This document shows positions 42,898 through 56,550 of a stretch of 64,000 bases of DNA, in pieces. The notes under the pieces are model-generated. The model made no database searches. It was not told the DNA's origin and saw nothing but the letters and a program-made list of their open reading frames with translations. The DNA is from Henricia sp. BOLD:AAB3569 (taxonomy: Eukaryota; Echinodermata; Asteroidea; Spinulosida; Echinasteridae). A program made the translations under genes and the position numbers. Each line of letters opens with the position of its first letter. Positions within the stretch are counted from its first letter, which is position 1. The DNA lies in contig JBBELK010000574.1 of the NCBI GenBank assembly GCA_037783545.1, forward strand, positions 124,001 through 188,000, in the 5' to 3' direction.

Positions 42898-44750
42898 TTA
42901 GGAAGCCCCAACCCAGTTTTCCCTAAACTTTGAAATTTCTCTGCCATTTCCCGGCGAAAGTCTGTCAATTTTTTAGGACAAGTGCGCAATATAGAGAGTT
43001 TGGAGCATGCAAAATTTGAAGTTCGTCGGAACATTGTTCGACCTCCAAATTTGCCGACGTTTGGACCACACTTTGACCAAATTGCCGAGCCAAACTGGGG
43101 TGCGTCAACGACAGTCCGAAGGACTGAGCATGCGCACGACTCAGGAGTACACCAAAGAGGTGTGTACAGACAGCCACGGTTTGCGTGAGCAGTCAGGAAG
43201 CCCCAACCCAGTTTTCCCTAAACTTTGAAATTTCTCTGCCATTTCCCGGCGAAAGTATGTCAATTTTTTAGGACAAGTGCGCAATATAGAGAGTTTGGAG
43301 CATGCACAATTTGAAGTTCGTTGGACAATTTTTCGACCTCCAAATTTGCCGACGTTTGGACCACACTTTGACCAAATTGCCGAGCCAAACTGGGGTGCGT
43401 CAACGACAGTCCGAAGGACTGAGCATGCGCACGACTCAGGACTACACCAAAGAGGTGTGTACAGACAGCCACGGTTTGCGTGAGCAGTCAGGAAGCCCCA
43501 ACCCAGTTTTCTCTAAACTTTGAAATTTCTCTGCCATTTCCCGGCGAAAGTCTGTAAATTTTTTAGGACAAGTGCGCAATATAGAGAGTTTGGAGCATGC
43601 ACAATTTGAAGTTCGTCGGAACATGTTCGACCTCCAAATTTGCCGACGTTTGGACCACACTTTGACCAAATTGCCGAGCCAAACTGGGGTGCGTCAACGA
43701 CAGTCCGAAGGACTGAGCATGCGCACGACTCAGGAGTACACCAAAGAGGTGTGTACAGACAGCGACGGTTTGCGTGAGCAGTCAGGAAGCCCCAACCCAG
43801 TTTTCCCTAAACTTTGAAATTTCTCTGCCATTTCCCGGCGAAAGTCTGTCAATTTTTTAGGACAAGTGCGCAATATAGAGAGTTTGGAGCATGCAAAATT
43901 TGAAGTTCGTCGGAACATTTTTCGACCTCCAAATTTGCCGACGTTTGGACCACACTTTGACCAAATTGCCGAGCCAAACTGGGGTGCGTCAACGACAGTC
44001 CGAAGGACTGAGCATGCGCACGACTCAGGAGTACACCAAAGAGGTGTGTACAGACAGCCACGGTTTGCGTGAGCAGTCAGGAAGCCCCAACCCAGTTTTC
44101 CCTAAACTTTGAAATTTCTCTGCCATTTCCCGGCGAAAGTATGTCAATTTTTTAGGACAAGTGCGCAATATAGAGAGTTTGGAGCATGCAAAATTTAAAG
44201 TTCGTCGGAACATTTTTTGACCTCCAAATTTGCCGACGTTTGGACCACACTTTGACCAAATTGCCGAGCCAAACTGGGGTGCGTCAACGACAGTCCGAAG
44301 GACTGAGCATGCGCACGACTCAGGAGTACACCAAAGAGGTGTGTACAGACAGCCACGGTTTGCGTGAGCAGTCAGGAAGCCCCAACCCAGTTTTCCCTAA
44401 ACTTTGAAATTTCTCTGCCATTTCCCGGCGAAAGTCTGTCAATTTTTTAGGACAAGTGCGCAATATAGAGAGTTTGGAGCATGCAAAATTTGAAGTTCGT
44501 CGGAACATTTTTCGACCTCCAAATTTGCCGACGTTTGGACCACACTTTGACCAAATTGCCGAGCCAAACTGGGGTGCGTCAACGACAGTCCGAAGGACTG
44601 AGCATGCGCACGACTCAGGAGTACACCAAAGAGGTGTGTACAGACAGCCACGGTTTGCGTGAGCAGTCAGGAAGCCCCAACCCAGTTTTCCCTAAACTTT
44701 GAAATTTCTCTGCCATTTCCCGGCGAAAGTCTGTCGATTTTTTAGGACAA

Positions 44751-46472
44751 GTGCGCAATATAGAGAGTTTGGAGCATGCAAAATTTAAAGTTCGTCGGAA
44801 CATTTTTCGACCTCCAAATTTGCCGACGTTTGGACCACACTTTGACCAAATTGCCGAGCCAAACTTGGGTGCGTCAACGACAGTCCGAAGGACTGAGCAT
44901 GCGCTCGACTCAGGAGTACACCAAAGAGGTGTGTACAGACAGCCACGGTTTGCGTGAGCAGTCAGGAAGCCCCAACCCAGTTTTCCCTAAACTTTGAAAT
45001 TTCTCTGCCATTTCCCGGCGAAAGTCTGTCAATTTTTTAGGACAAGTGCGCAATATAGAGAGTTTGGAGCATGCAAAATTTGAAGTTCGTCGGAACATTT
45101 TTCGACCTCCAAATTTGCCGACGTTTGGACCACACTTTGACCAAATTGCCGAGCCAAACTGGGGTGGTCAACGACAGTCCGAAGGACTGAGCATGCGCAC
45201 GACTCAGGAGTACACCAAAGAGGTGTGTACAGACAGCCACGGTTTGCGTGAGCAGTCAGGAAGCACCAACCCAGTTTTCCCTAAACTTTGAAATTTCTCT
45301 GCCATTTCCCGGCGAAAGTCTGTCAATTTTTTAGGACAAGTGCGCAATATAGAGAGTTTGGAGCATGCAAAATTTGAAGTTCGTCGGACAATTTTTCGAC
45401 CTCCAAATTTGCCGACGTTTGGACCACACTTTGACCAAATTGCCGAGCCAAACTGGGGTGCGTCAACGACAGTCCGAAGGACTGAGCATGCGCACGACTC
45501 AGGAGTACACCAAAGAGGTGTGTACAGACAGCCACGGTTTGCGTGAGCAGTCAGGAAGCCCCAACCCAGTTTTCCCTAAACTTTGAAATTTCTCTGCCAT
45601 TTCCCGGCGAAAGTCTGTCAATTTTTTAGGACAAGTGCGCAATATAGAGAGTTTGGAGCATGCAAAATTTAAAGTTCGTCGGAACATTTTTCGACCTCCA
45701 AATTTGCCGACGTTTGGACCACACTTTGACCAAATTGCCGAGCCAAACTGGGGTGCGTCAACGACAGTCCGAAGGACTGAGCATGCGCACGACTCTCAGG
45801 AGTACACCAAACAGGTGTGTACAGACAGCCACGGTTTGCGTGAGCAGTCAGGAAGCCCCAACCCAGTTTTCCCTAAACTTTGAAATTTCTCTGCCATTTC
45901 CCGGCGAAAGTCTGTCGATTTTTTAGGACAAGTGCGCAATATAGAGAGTTTGGAGCATGCAAAATTTAAAGTTCGTCGGAACATTTTTCGACCTCCAAAT
46001 TTGCCGACGTTTGGACCACACTTTGACCAAATTGCCGAGCCAAACTTGGGTGCGTCAACGACAGTCCGAAGGACTGAGCATGCGCTCGACTCAGGAGTAC
46101 ACCAAAGAGGTGTGTACAGACAGCCACGGTTTGCGTGAGCAGTCAGGAAGCCCCAACCCAGTTTTCCCTAAACTTTGAAATTTCTCTGCCATTTCCCGGC
46201 GAAAGTCTGTCAATTTTTTAGGACAAGTGCGCAATATAGAGAGTTTGGAGCATGCAAAATTTGAAGTTCGTCGGAACATTTTTCGACCTCCAAATTTGCC
46301 GACGTTTGGACCACACTTTGACCAAATTGCCGAGCCAAACTGGGGTGGTCAACGACAGTCCGAAGGACTGAGCATGCGCACGACTCAGGAGTACACCAAA
46401 GAGGTGTGTACAGACAGCCACGGTTTGCGTGAGCAGTCAGGAAGCACCAACCCAGTTTTCCCTAAACTTTGA
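44751..46472 (+). repeat. 4-monomer (1181-bp) higher-order repeat in the right block
   Basis: The monomers at 44751 and 45046 recur at 45932 and 46227. They share GTCTGTCGAT, AAACTTGGGTGCG, GCATGCGCTCGAC, a 1-bp loss giving GGGGTGGTCAACG, and GGAAGCACCAACC. An extra CT giving GACTCTCAGGAG with AAACAGGTG appears at about 45793, 47573 and 48451. Confidence 0.8.
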
Positions 46473-49400
46473 AATTTCTCTGCCATTTCCCGGCGAAAGT
46501 CTGTCAATTTTTTAGGACAAGTGCGCAATATAGAGAGTTTGGAGCATGCAAAATTTGAAGTTCGTCGGAACATTTTTCGACCTCCAAATTTGCCGACGTT
46601 TGGACCACACTTTGACCAAATTGCCGAGCCAAACTGGGGTGCGTCAACGACAGTCCGAAGGACTGAGCATGCGCACGACTCAGGAGTACACCAAAGAGGT
46701 GTGTACAGACAGCCACGGTTTGCGTGAGCAGTCAGGAAGCCCCAACCCAGTTTTCCCTAAACTTTGAAATTTCTCTGCCATTTCCCGGCGAAAGTCTGTC
46801 AATTTTTTAGGACAAGTGCGCAATATAGAGAGTTTGGAGCATGCAAAATTTGAAGTTCGTCGGACAATTTTTCGACCTACAAATTTGCCGACGTTTGGAC
46901 CACACTTTGACCAAATTGCCGAGCCAAACTGGGGTGCGTCAACGACAGTCCGAAGGACTGAGCATGCGCACGACTCAGGAGTACACCAAAGAGGTGTGTA
47001 CAGACAGCCACGGTTTGCGTGAGCAGTCAGGAAGCCCCAACCCAGTTTTCCCTAAACTTTGAAATTTCTCTGCCATTTCCCGGCGAAAGTCTGTCAATTT
47101 TTTAGGACAAGTGCGCAATATAGAGAGTTTGGAGCATGCAAAATTTGAAGTTCGTCGGAACATTTTTCGACCTCCAAATTTGCCGACGTTTGGACCACAC
47201 TTTGACCAAATTGCCGAGCCAAACTGGGGTGCGTCAACGACAGTCCGAAGGACTGAGCATGCGCACGACTCAGGAGTACACCAAAGAGGTGTGTACAGAC
47301 AGCCACGGTTTGCGTGAGCAGTCAGGAAGCCCCAACCCAGTTTTCCCTAAACTTTGAAATTTCTCTGCCATTTCCCGGCGAAAGTCTGTCAATTTTTTAG
47401 GACAAGTGCGCAATATAGAGAGTTTGGAGCAGGCAAAATTTAAAGTTCGTCGGAACATTTTTCGACCTCCAAATTTGCCGACGTTTGGACCACACTTTGA
47501 CCAAATTGCCGAGCCAAACTGGGGTGCGTCAACGACAGTCCGAAGGACTGAGCATGCGCACGACTCTCAGGAGTACACCAAACAGGTGTGTACAGACAGC
47601 CACGGTTTGCGTGAGCAGTCAGGAAGCACCAACCCAGTTTTCCCTAAACTTTGAAATTTCTCTGCCATTTCCCGGCGAAAGTCTGTCAATTTTTTAGGAC
47701 AAGTGCGCAATATAGAGAGTTTGGAGCATGCAAAATTTGAAGTTCGTCGGACAATTTTTCGACCTCCAAATTTGCCGACGTTTGGACCACACTTTGACCA
47801 AATTGCCGAGCCAAACTGGGGTGCGTCAACGACAGTCCGAAGGACTGAGCATGCGCACGACTCAGGAGTACACCAAAGAGGTGTGTACAGACAGCCACGG
47901 TTTGCGTGAGCAGTCAGGAAGCCCCAACCCAGTTTTCCCTAAACTTTGAAATTTCTCTGCCATTTCCCGGCGAAAGTCTGTCAATTTTTTAGGACAAGTG
48001 CGCAATATAGAGAGTTTGGAGCATGCAAAATTTGAAGTTCGTCGGACAATTTTTCGACCTCCAAATTTGCCGACGTTTGGACCACACTTTGACCAAATTG
48101 CCGAGCCAAACTGGGGTGCGTCAACGACAGTCCGAAGGACTGAGCATGCGCACGACTCAGGAGTACACCAAAGAGGTGTGTACAGACAGCCACGGTTTGC
48201 GTGAGCAGTCAGGAAGCCCCAACCCAGTTTTCCCTAAACTTTGAAATTTCTCTGCCATTTCCCGGCGAAAGTCTGTCAATTTTTTAGGACAAGTGCGCAA
48301 TATAGAGAGTTTGGAGCATGCAAAATTTAAAGTTCGTCGGAACATTTTTCGACCTCCAAATTTGCCGACGTTTGGACCACACTTTGACCAAATTGCCGAG
48401 CCAAACTGGGGTGCGTCAACGACAGTCCGAAGGACTGAGCATGCGCACGACTCTCAGGAGTACACCAAACAGGTGTGTACAGACAGCCACGGTTTGCGTG
48501 AGCAGTCAGGAAGCCCCAACCCAGTTTTCCCTAAACTTTGAAATTTCTCTGCCATTTCCCGGCGAAAGTCTGTCAATTTTTTAGGACAAGTGCGCAATAT
48601 AGAGAGTTTGGAGCATGCAAAATTTGAAGTTCGTCGGAACATTTTTCGACCTCCAAATTTGCCGACGTTTGGACCACACTTTGACCAAATTGCCGAGCCA
48701 AACTGGGGTGCGTCAACGACAGTCCGAAGGACTGAGCATGCGCACGACTCAGGATTACACCAAAGAGGTGTGTACAGACAGCCACGGTTTGCGTGAGCAG
48801 TCAGGAAGCCCCAACCCAGTTTTCCTTAAACTTTGAAATTTCTCTGCCATTTCCCGGCGAAAGTCTGTCATTTTTTTAGGACAAGTGCGCAATATAGAGA
48901 GTTTGGAGCATGCAAAATTTGAAGTTCGTCGGACAATTTTTCGACCTCCAAATTTGCCGACGTTTGGACCACACTTTGACCAAATTGCCGAGCCAAACTG
49001 GGGTGCGTCAACGACAGTCCGAAGGACTGAGCATGCGCACGACTCAGGAGTACACCAAAGAGGTGTGTACAGACAGCCACGGTTTGCGTGAGCAGTCAGG
49101 AAGCCCCAACCCAGTTTTCCCTAAACTTTGAAATTTCTCTGCCATTTCCCGGCGAAAGTCTGTCAATTTTTTAGGACAAGTGCGCAATATAGAGAGTTTG
49201 GAGCATGCAAAATTTAAAGTTCGTCGGAACATTTTTCGACCTCCAAATTTGCCGACGTTTGGACCACACTTTGACCAAATTGCCGAGCCAAACTGGGGTG
49301 CGTCAACGACAGTCCGAAGGACTGAGCATGCGCACGACTCAGGAGTACACCAAAGAGGTGTGTACAGACAGCCACGGTTTACGTGAGCAGTCAGGCAGCC

Positions 49401-52400
49401 CCAACCCAGTTTTCCCTAAACTTTGAAATTTCTCTGCCATTTCCCGGCGAAAGTCTGTCAATTTTTTAGGACAAGTGCGCAATATAGAGAGTTTGGAGCA
49501 TGCAAAATTTGAAGTTCGTCGGAACATTTTTCGACCTCCAAATTTGCCGACGTTTGGACCACACTTTGACCAAATTGCCGAGCCAAACTGGGGTGCGTCA
49601 ACGACAGTCCGAAGGACTGAGCATGCGCACGACTCAGGAGTACACCAAAGAGGTGTGTACAGACAGCCACGGTTTGCGTGAGCAGTCAGGAAGCCCCAAC
49701 CCAGTTTTCCCTAAACTTTGAAATTTCTCTGCCATTTCCCGGCGAAAGTCTGTCATTTTTTTAGGACAAGTGCGCAATATAGAGAGTTTGGAGCATGCAA
49801 AATTTGAAGTTCGTCGGAAAATTTTTCGACCTCCAAATTTGCCGACGTTTGGACCACACTTTGACCAAATTGCCGAGCCAAACTGGGGTGCGTCAACGAC
49901 AGTCCGAAGGACTGAGCATGCGCACGACTCAGGAGTACACCAAAGAGGTGTGTACAGACAGCCACGGTTTGCGTGAGCAGTCAGGAAGCCCCAACCCAGT
50001 TTTCCCTAAACTTTGAAATTTCTCTGCCATTTCCCGGCGAAAGTCTGTAAATTTTTTAGGACAAGTGCGCAATATAGAGAGTTTGGAGCATGCAAAATTT
50101 GAAGTTCGTCGGAACATTTTTCGACCTCCAAATTTGCCGACGTTTGGACCACACTTTGACCAAATTGCCGAGCCAAACTGGGGTGCGTCAACGACAGTCC
50201 GAAGGACTGAGCATGCGCACGACTCAGGAGTACACCAAAGAGGTGTGTACAGACAGCCACGGTTTGCGTGAGCAGTCAGGAAGCCCCAACCCAGTTTTCC
50301 CTAAACTTTGAAATTTCTCTGCCATTTCCCGGCGAAAGACTGTCATTTTTTTAGGACAAGTGCGCAATATAGAGAGTTTGGAGCATGCACAATTTGAAGT
50401 TCGTCGGAACATTTTTCGACCTCCAAATTTGCCGACGTTTGGACCACACTTTGACCAAATTGCCGAGCCAAACTGGGGTGCGTCAACGACAGTCCGAAGG
50501 ACTGAGCATGCGCACGACTCAGGAGTACACCAAAGAGGTGTGTACAGACAGCCACGGTTTGCGTGAGCAGTCAGGAAGCACCAACCCAGTTTTCCCTAAA
50601 CTTTGAAATTTCTCTGCCATTTCCCGGCGAAAGTCTGTCAATTTTTTAGGACAAGTGCGCAATATAGAGAGTTTGGAGCATGCAAAATTTGAAGTTCGTC
50701 GGACAATTTTTCGACCTCCAAATTTGCCGACGTTTGGACCACACTTTGACCAAATTGCCGAGCCAAACTGGGGTGCGTCAACGACAGTCCGAAGGACTGA
50801 GCATGCGAACGACTCAGGAGTACACCAAAGAGGTGTGTACAGACAGCCACGGTTTGCCTGAGCAGTCAGGAAGCCACAACCCAGTTTTTTCTAAACTTTG
50901 AAATTTCTCTGCCATTTCCCGGCGAAAGTCTGTCAATTTGTTAGGACAAGTGCGCAATATAGAGAGTTTGGAGCATGCAAAATTTGAAGTTCGTCGGAAA
51001 ATTGTTCGACCTCCAAATTTGCCGACGTTTGGACCACACTTTGACCAAATTGCCGAGCCAAACTGGGGTGCGTCAACGACAGTCCGAAGGACTGAGCATG
51101 CGCACGACTCAGGAGTACACCAAAGAGGTGTGTACAGACAGCCACGGTTTGCGTGAGCAGTCAGGAAGCCCCAACCCAGTTTTCCCTAAACTTTGAAATT
51201 TCTCTGCCATTTCCCGGCGAAAGTCTGTCAATTTTTTAGGACAAGTGCGCAATATAGAGAGTTTGGAGCATGCAAAATTTGAAGTTCGTCGGAACATTTT
51301 TCGACCTCCAAATTTGCCGACGTTTGGACCACACTTTGACCAAATTGCCGAGCCAAACTGGGGTGCGTCAACGACAGTCCGAAGGACTGAGCATGCGAAC
51401 GACTCAGGAGTACACCAAAGAGGTGTGTACAGACAGCCACGGTTTGCCTGAGCAGTCAGGAAGCCACAACCCAGTTTTTTCTAAACTTTGAAATTTCTCT
51501 GCCATTTCCCGGCGAAAGTCTGTCAATTTTTTAGGACAAGTGCGCAATATAGAGAGTTTGGAGCATGCAAAATTTGAAGTTCGTCGGAACATTTTTCGAC
51601 CTCCAAATTTGCCGACGTTTGGACCACACTTTGACCAAATTGCCGAGCCAAACTGGGGTGCGTCAACGACAGTCCGAAGGACTGAGCATGCGCACGACTC
51701 AGGAGTACACCAAAGAGGTGTGTACAGACAGCCACGGTTTGCGTGAGCAGTCAGGAAGCCCCAACCCAGTTTTCCCTAAACTTTGAAATTTCTCTGCCAT
51801 TTCCCGGCGAAAGTCTGTCAATTTTTTAGGACAAGTGCGCAATATAGAGAGTTTGGAGCATGCACAATTTGAAGTTCGTCGGAAAATTGTTCGACCTCCA
51901 AATTTGCCGACGTTTGGACCACACTTTGACCAAATTGCCGAGCCAAACTGGGGTGCGTCAACGACAGTCCGAAGGACTGAGCATGCGCACGACTCAGGAG
52001 TACACCAAAGAGGTGTGTACAGACAGCCACGGTTTGCGTGAGCAGTCAGGAAGCCCCAACCCAGTTTTCCCTAAACTTTGAAATTTCTCTGCCATTTCCC
52101 GGCGAAAGTCTGTCAATTTGTTAGGACAAGTGCGCAATATAGAGAGTTTGGAGCATGCAAAATTTGAAGTTCGTCGGAACATTTTTCGACCTCCAAATTT
52201 GCCGACGTTTGGACCACACTTTGACCAAATTGCCGAGCCAAACTGGGGTGCGTCAACGACAGTCCGAAGGACTGAGCATGCGCACGACTCAGGAGTACAC
52301 CAAAGAGGTGTGTACAGACAGCCACGGTTTGCGTGAGCAGTCAGGAAGCCCCAACCCAGTTTTCCCTAAACTTTGAAATTTTTCTGCCATTTCCCGGCGA

Positions 52401-53606
52401 AAGTCTGTCAATTTTTTAGGACAAGTGCGCAATATAGAGAGTTTGGAGCATGCAAAATTTGAAGTTCGTCGGAAAATTGTTCGACCTCCAAATTTGCCGA
52501 CGTTTGGACCACACTTTGACCAAATTGCCGAGCCAAACTGGGGTGCGTCAACGACAGTCCGAAGGACTGAGCATGCGCACGACTCAGGAGTACCCCAAAG
52601 AGGTGTGTACAGACAGCCACGGTTTGCGTGAGCAGTCAGGAAGCCCCAACCCAGTTTTCCCTAAACTTTGAAATTTCTCTGCCATTTCCCGGCGAAAGTC
52701 TGTCAATTTTTTAGGACAAGTGCGCAATATAGAGAGTTTGGAGCATGCAAAATTTGAAGTTCGTCGGAACATTTTTCGACCTCCAAATTTGCCGACGTTT
52801 GGACCACACTTTGACCAAATTGCCGAGCCAAACTGGGGTGCGTCAACGACAGTCCGAAGGACTGAGCATGCGCACGACTCAGGAGTACACCAAAGAGGTG
52901 TGTACAGACAACCACGGTTTGCGTGAGCAGTCAGGAAGCCCCAACCCAGTTTTCCCTAAACTTTGAAATTTCTCTGCCATTTCCCGGCGAAAGTCTGTCA
53001 ATTTTTTAGGACAAGTGCGCAATATAGAGAGTTTGGAGCATGCAAAATTTGAGAAGTTCGTCGGAAAATTGTTCGACCTCCAAATTTGCCGACGTTTGGA
53101 CCACACTTTGACCAAATTGCCGAGCCAAACTGGGGTGCGTCAACGACAGTCCGAAGGACTGAGCATGCGCACGACTCAGGAGTACACCAAAGAGGTGTGT
53201 ACAGACAGCCACGGTTTGCGTGAGCAGTCAGGAAGCCCCAACCCAGTTTTCCCTAAACTTTGAAATTTCTCTGCCATTTCCCGGCGAAAGTCTGTCAATT
53301 TTTTAGGACAAGTGCGCAATATACAGAGTTTGGAGCATGCAAAATTTGAAGTTCGTCGGAACATTTTTCGACCTCCAAATTTGCCGACGTTTGGACCACA
53401 CTTTGACCAAATTGCCGAGCCAAACTGGGGTGCGTCAACGACAGTCCGAAGGACTGAGCATGCGCACGACTCAGGAGTACACCAAAGAGGTGTGTACAGA
53501 CAGCCACGGTTTGCGTGAGCAGTCAGGAAGCCCCAACCCAGTTTTCCCTAAACTTTGAAATTTCTCTGCCATTTCCCGGCGAAAGTCTGTCAATTTTTTA
53601 GGACAA

Positions 53607-56550
53607 GTGCGCAATATAGAGAGTTTGGAGCATGCAAAATTTGAAGTTCGTCGGAACATTTTTCGACCTCCAAATTTGCCGACGTTTGGACCACACTTTG
53701 ACCAAATTGCCGAGCCAAACTGGGGTGCGTCAACGACAGTCCGAAGGACTGAGCATGCGCACGACTCAGGAGTACCCCAAAGAGGTGTGTACAGACAGCC
53801 ACGGTTTGCGTGAGCAGTCAGGAAGCCCCAACCCAGTTTTCCCTAAACTTTGAAATTTCTCTGCCATTTCCCGGCGAAAGTCTGTCAATTTTTTAGGACA
53901 AGTGCGCAATATAGAGAGTTTGGAGCATGCAAAATTTGAAGTTCGTCGGAACATTTTTCGACCTCCAAATTTGCCGACGTTTGGACCACACTTTGACCAA
54001 ATTGCCGAGCCAAACTGGGGTGCGTCAACGACAGTCCGAAGGACTGAGCATGCGCACGACTCAGGAGTACACCAAAGAGGTGTGTACAGACAGCCACGGT
54101 TTGCGTGAGCAGTCAGGAAGCCCCAACCCAGTTTTCCCTAAACTTTGAAATTTCTCTGCCATTTCCCGGCGAAAGTCTGTCAATTTGTTAGGACAAGTGC
54201 GCAATATAGAGAGTTTGGAGCATGCAAAATTTGAAGTTCGTCGGAACATTTTTCGACCTCCAAATTTGCCGACGTTTGGACCACACTTTGACCAAATTGC
54301 CGAGCCAAACTGGGGTGCGTCAACGACAGTCCGAAGGACTGAGCATGCGCACGACTCAGGAGTACACCAAAGAGGTGTGTACAGACAGCCACGGTTTGCG
54401 TGAGCAGTCAGGAAGCCCCAACCCAGTTTTCCCTAAACTTTGAAATTTCTCTGCCATTTCCCGGCGAAAGTCTGTCAATTTTTTAGGACAAGTGCGCAAT
54501 ATAGAGAGTTTGGAGCATGCAAAATTTGAAGTTCGTCGGAACATTTTTCGACCTCCAAATTTGCCGACGTTTGGACCACACTTTGACCAAATTGCCGAGC
54601 CAAACTGGGGTGCGTCAACGACAGTCCGAAGGACTGAGCATGCGAACGACTCAGGAGTACACCAAAGAGGTGTGTACAGACAGCCACGGTTTGCCTGAGC
54701 AGTCAGGAAGCCACAACCCAGTTTTTTCTAAACTTTGAAATTTCTCTGCCATTTCCCGGCGAAAGTCTGTCAATTTTTTAGGACAAGTGCGCAATATAGA
54801 GAGTTTGGAGCATGCAAAATTTGAAGTTCGTCGGAAAATTGTTCGACCTCCAAATTTGCCGACGTTTGGACCACACTTTGACCAAATTGCCGAGCCAAAC
54901 TGGGGTGCGTCAACGACAGTCCGAAGGACTGAGCATGCGCACGACTCAGGAGTACACCAAAGAGGTGTGTACAGACAGCCACGGTTTGCGTGAGCAGTCA
55001 GGAAGCCCCAACCCAGTTTTCCCTAAACTTTGAAATTTCTCTGCCATTTCCCGGCGAAAGTCTGTCAATTTTTTAGGACAAGTGCGCAATATAGAGAGTT
55101 TGGAGCATGCAAAATTTGAAGTTCGTCGGAACATTTTTCGACCTCCAAATTTGCCGACGTTTGGACCACACTTTGACCAAATTGCCGAGCCAAACTGGGG
55201 TGCGTCAACGACAGTCCGAAGGACTGAGCATGCGCACGACTCAGGAGTACCCCAAAGAGGTGTGTACAGACAGCCACGGTTTGCGTGAGCAGTCAGGAAG
55301 CCCCAACCCAGTTTTCCCTAAACTTTGAAATTTCTCTGCCATTTCCCGGCGAAAGTCTGTCAATTTTTTAGGACAAGTGCGCAATATAGAGAGTTTGGAG
55401 CATGCAAAATTTGAAGTTCGTCGGAACATTTTTCGACCTCCAAATTTGCCGACGTTTGGACCACACTTTGACCAAATTGCCGAGCCAAACTGGGGTGCGT
55501 CAACGACAGTCCGAAGGACTGAGCATGCGCACGACTCAGGAGTACACCAAAGAGGTGTGTACAGACAGCCACGGTTTGCGTGAGCAGTCAGGAAGCCCCA
55601 ACCCAGTTTTCCCTAAACTTTGAAATTTCTCTGCCATTTCCCGGCGAAAGTCTGTCAATTTGTTAGGACAAGTGCGCAATATAGAGAGTTTGGAGCATGC
55701 AAAATTTGAAGTTCGTCGGAACATTTTTCGACCTCCAAATTTGCCGACGTTTGGACCACACTTTGACCAAATTGCCGAGCCAAACTGGGGTGCGTCAACG
55801 ACAGTCCGAAGGACTGAGCATGCGCACGACTCAGGAGTACACCAAAGAGGTGTGTACAGACAGCCACGGTTTGCGTGAGCAGTCAGGAAGCCCCAACCCA
55901 GTTTTCCCTAAACTTTGAAATTTCTCTGCCATTTCCCGGCGAAAGTCTGTCAATTTTTTAGGACAAGTGCGCAATATAGAGAGTTTGGAGCATGCAAAAT
56001 TTGAAGTTCGTCGGAACATTTTTCGACCTCCAAATTTGCCGACGTTTGGACCACACTTTGACCAAATTGCCGAGCCAAACTGGGGTGCGTCAACGACAGT
56101 CCGAAGGACTGAGCATGCGAACGACTCAGGAGTACACCAAAGAGGTGTGTACAGACAGCCACGGTTTGCCTGAGCAGTCAGGAAGCCACAACCCAGTTTT
56201 TTTCTAAACTTTGAAATTTCTCTGCCATTTCCCGGCGAAAGTCTGTCAATTTTTTAGGACAAGTGCGCAATATAGAGAGTTTGGAGCATGCAAAATTTGA
56301 AGTTCGTCGGAAAATTGTTCGACCTCCAAATTTGCCGACGTTTGGACCACACTTTGACCAAATTGCCGAGCCAAACTGGGGTGCGTCAACGACAGTCCGA
56401 AGGACTGAGCATGCGCACGACTCAGGAGTACACCAAAGAGGTGTGTACAGACAGCCACGGTTTGCGTGAGCAGTCAGGAAGCCCCAACCCAGTTTTCCCT
56501 AAACTTTGAAATTTCTCTGCCATTTCCCGGCGAAAGTCTGTCAATTTTTT
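53607..56550 (+). repeat. 5-monomer (1475-bp) higher-order repeat in the right block
   Basis: Monomers at 53607, 53902, 54197, 54492 and 54787 match 55082, 55377, 55672, 55967 and 56263. Shared marks are GGAGTACCCCAAAG, GTCAATTTGTTAGG, and GCATGCGAACGAC linked to TTTGCCTGAGC and AAGCCACAACCC. A single added T near 56200 makes the last offset 1476. Confidence 0.85.

Noticed and set aside
42542-42933. Overlapping 93-124 codon plus-strand frames with repeated FWLAALS or ACRVVLS phrases
   Set aside because: Same cause: translation of the right-hand 21-bp array in three frames. The hydrophobic look comes from the repeat, not from a membrane protein.
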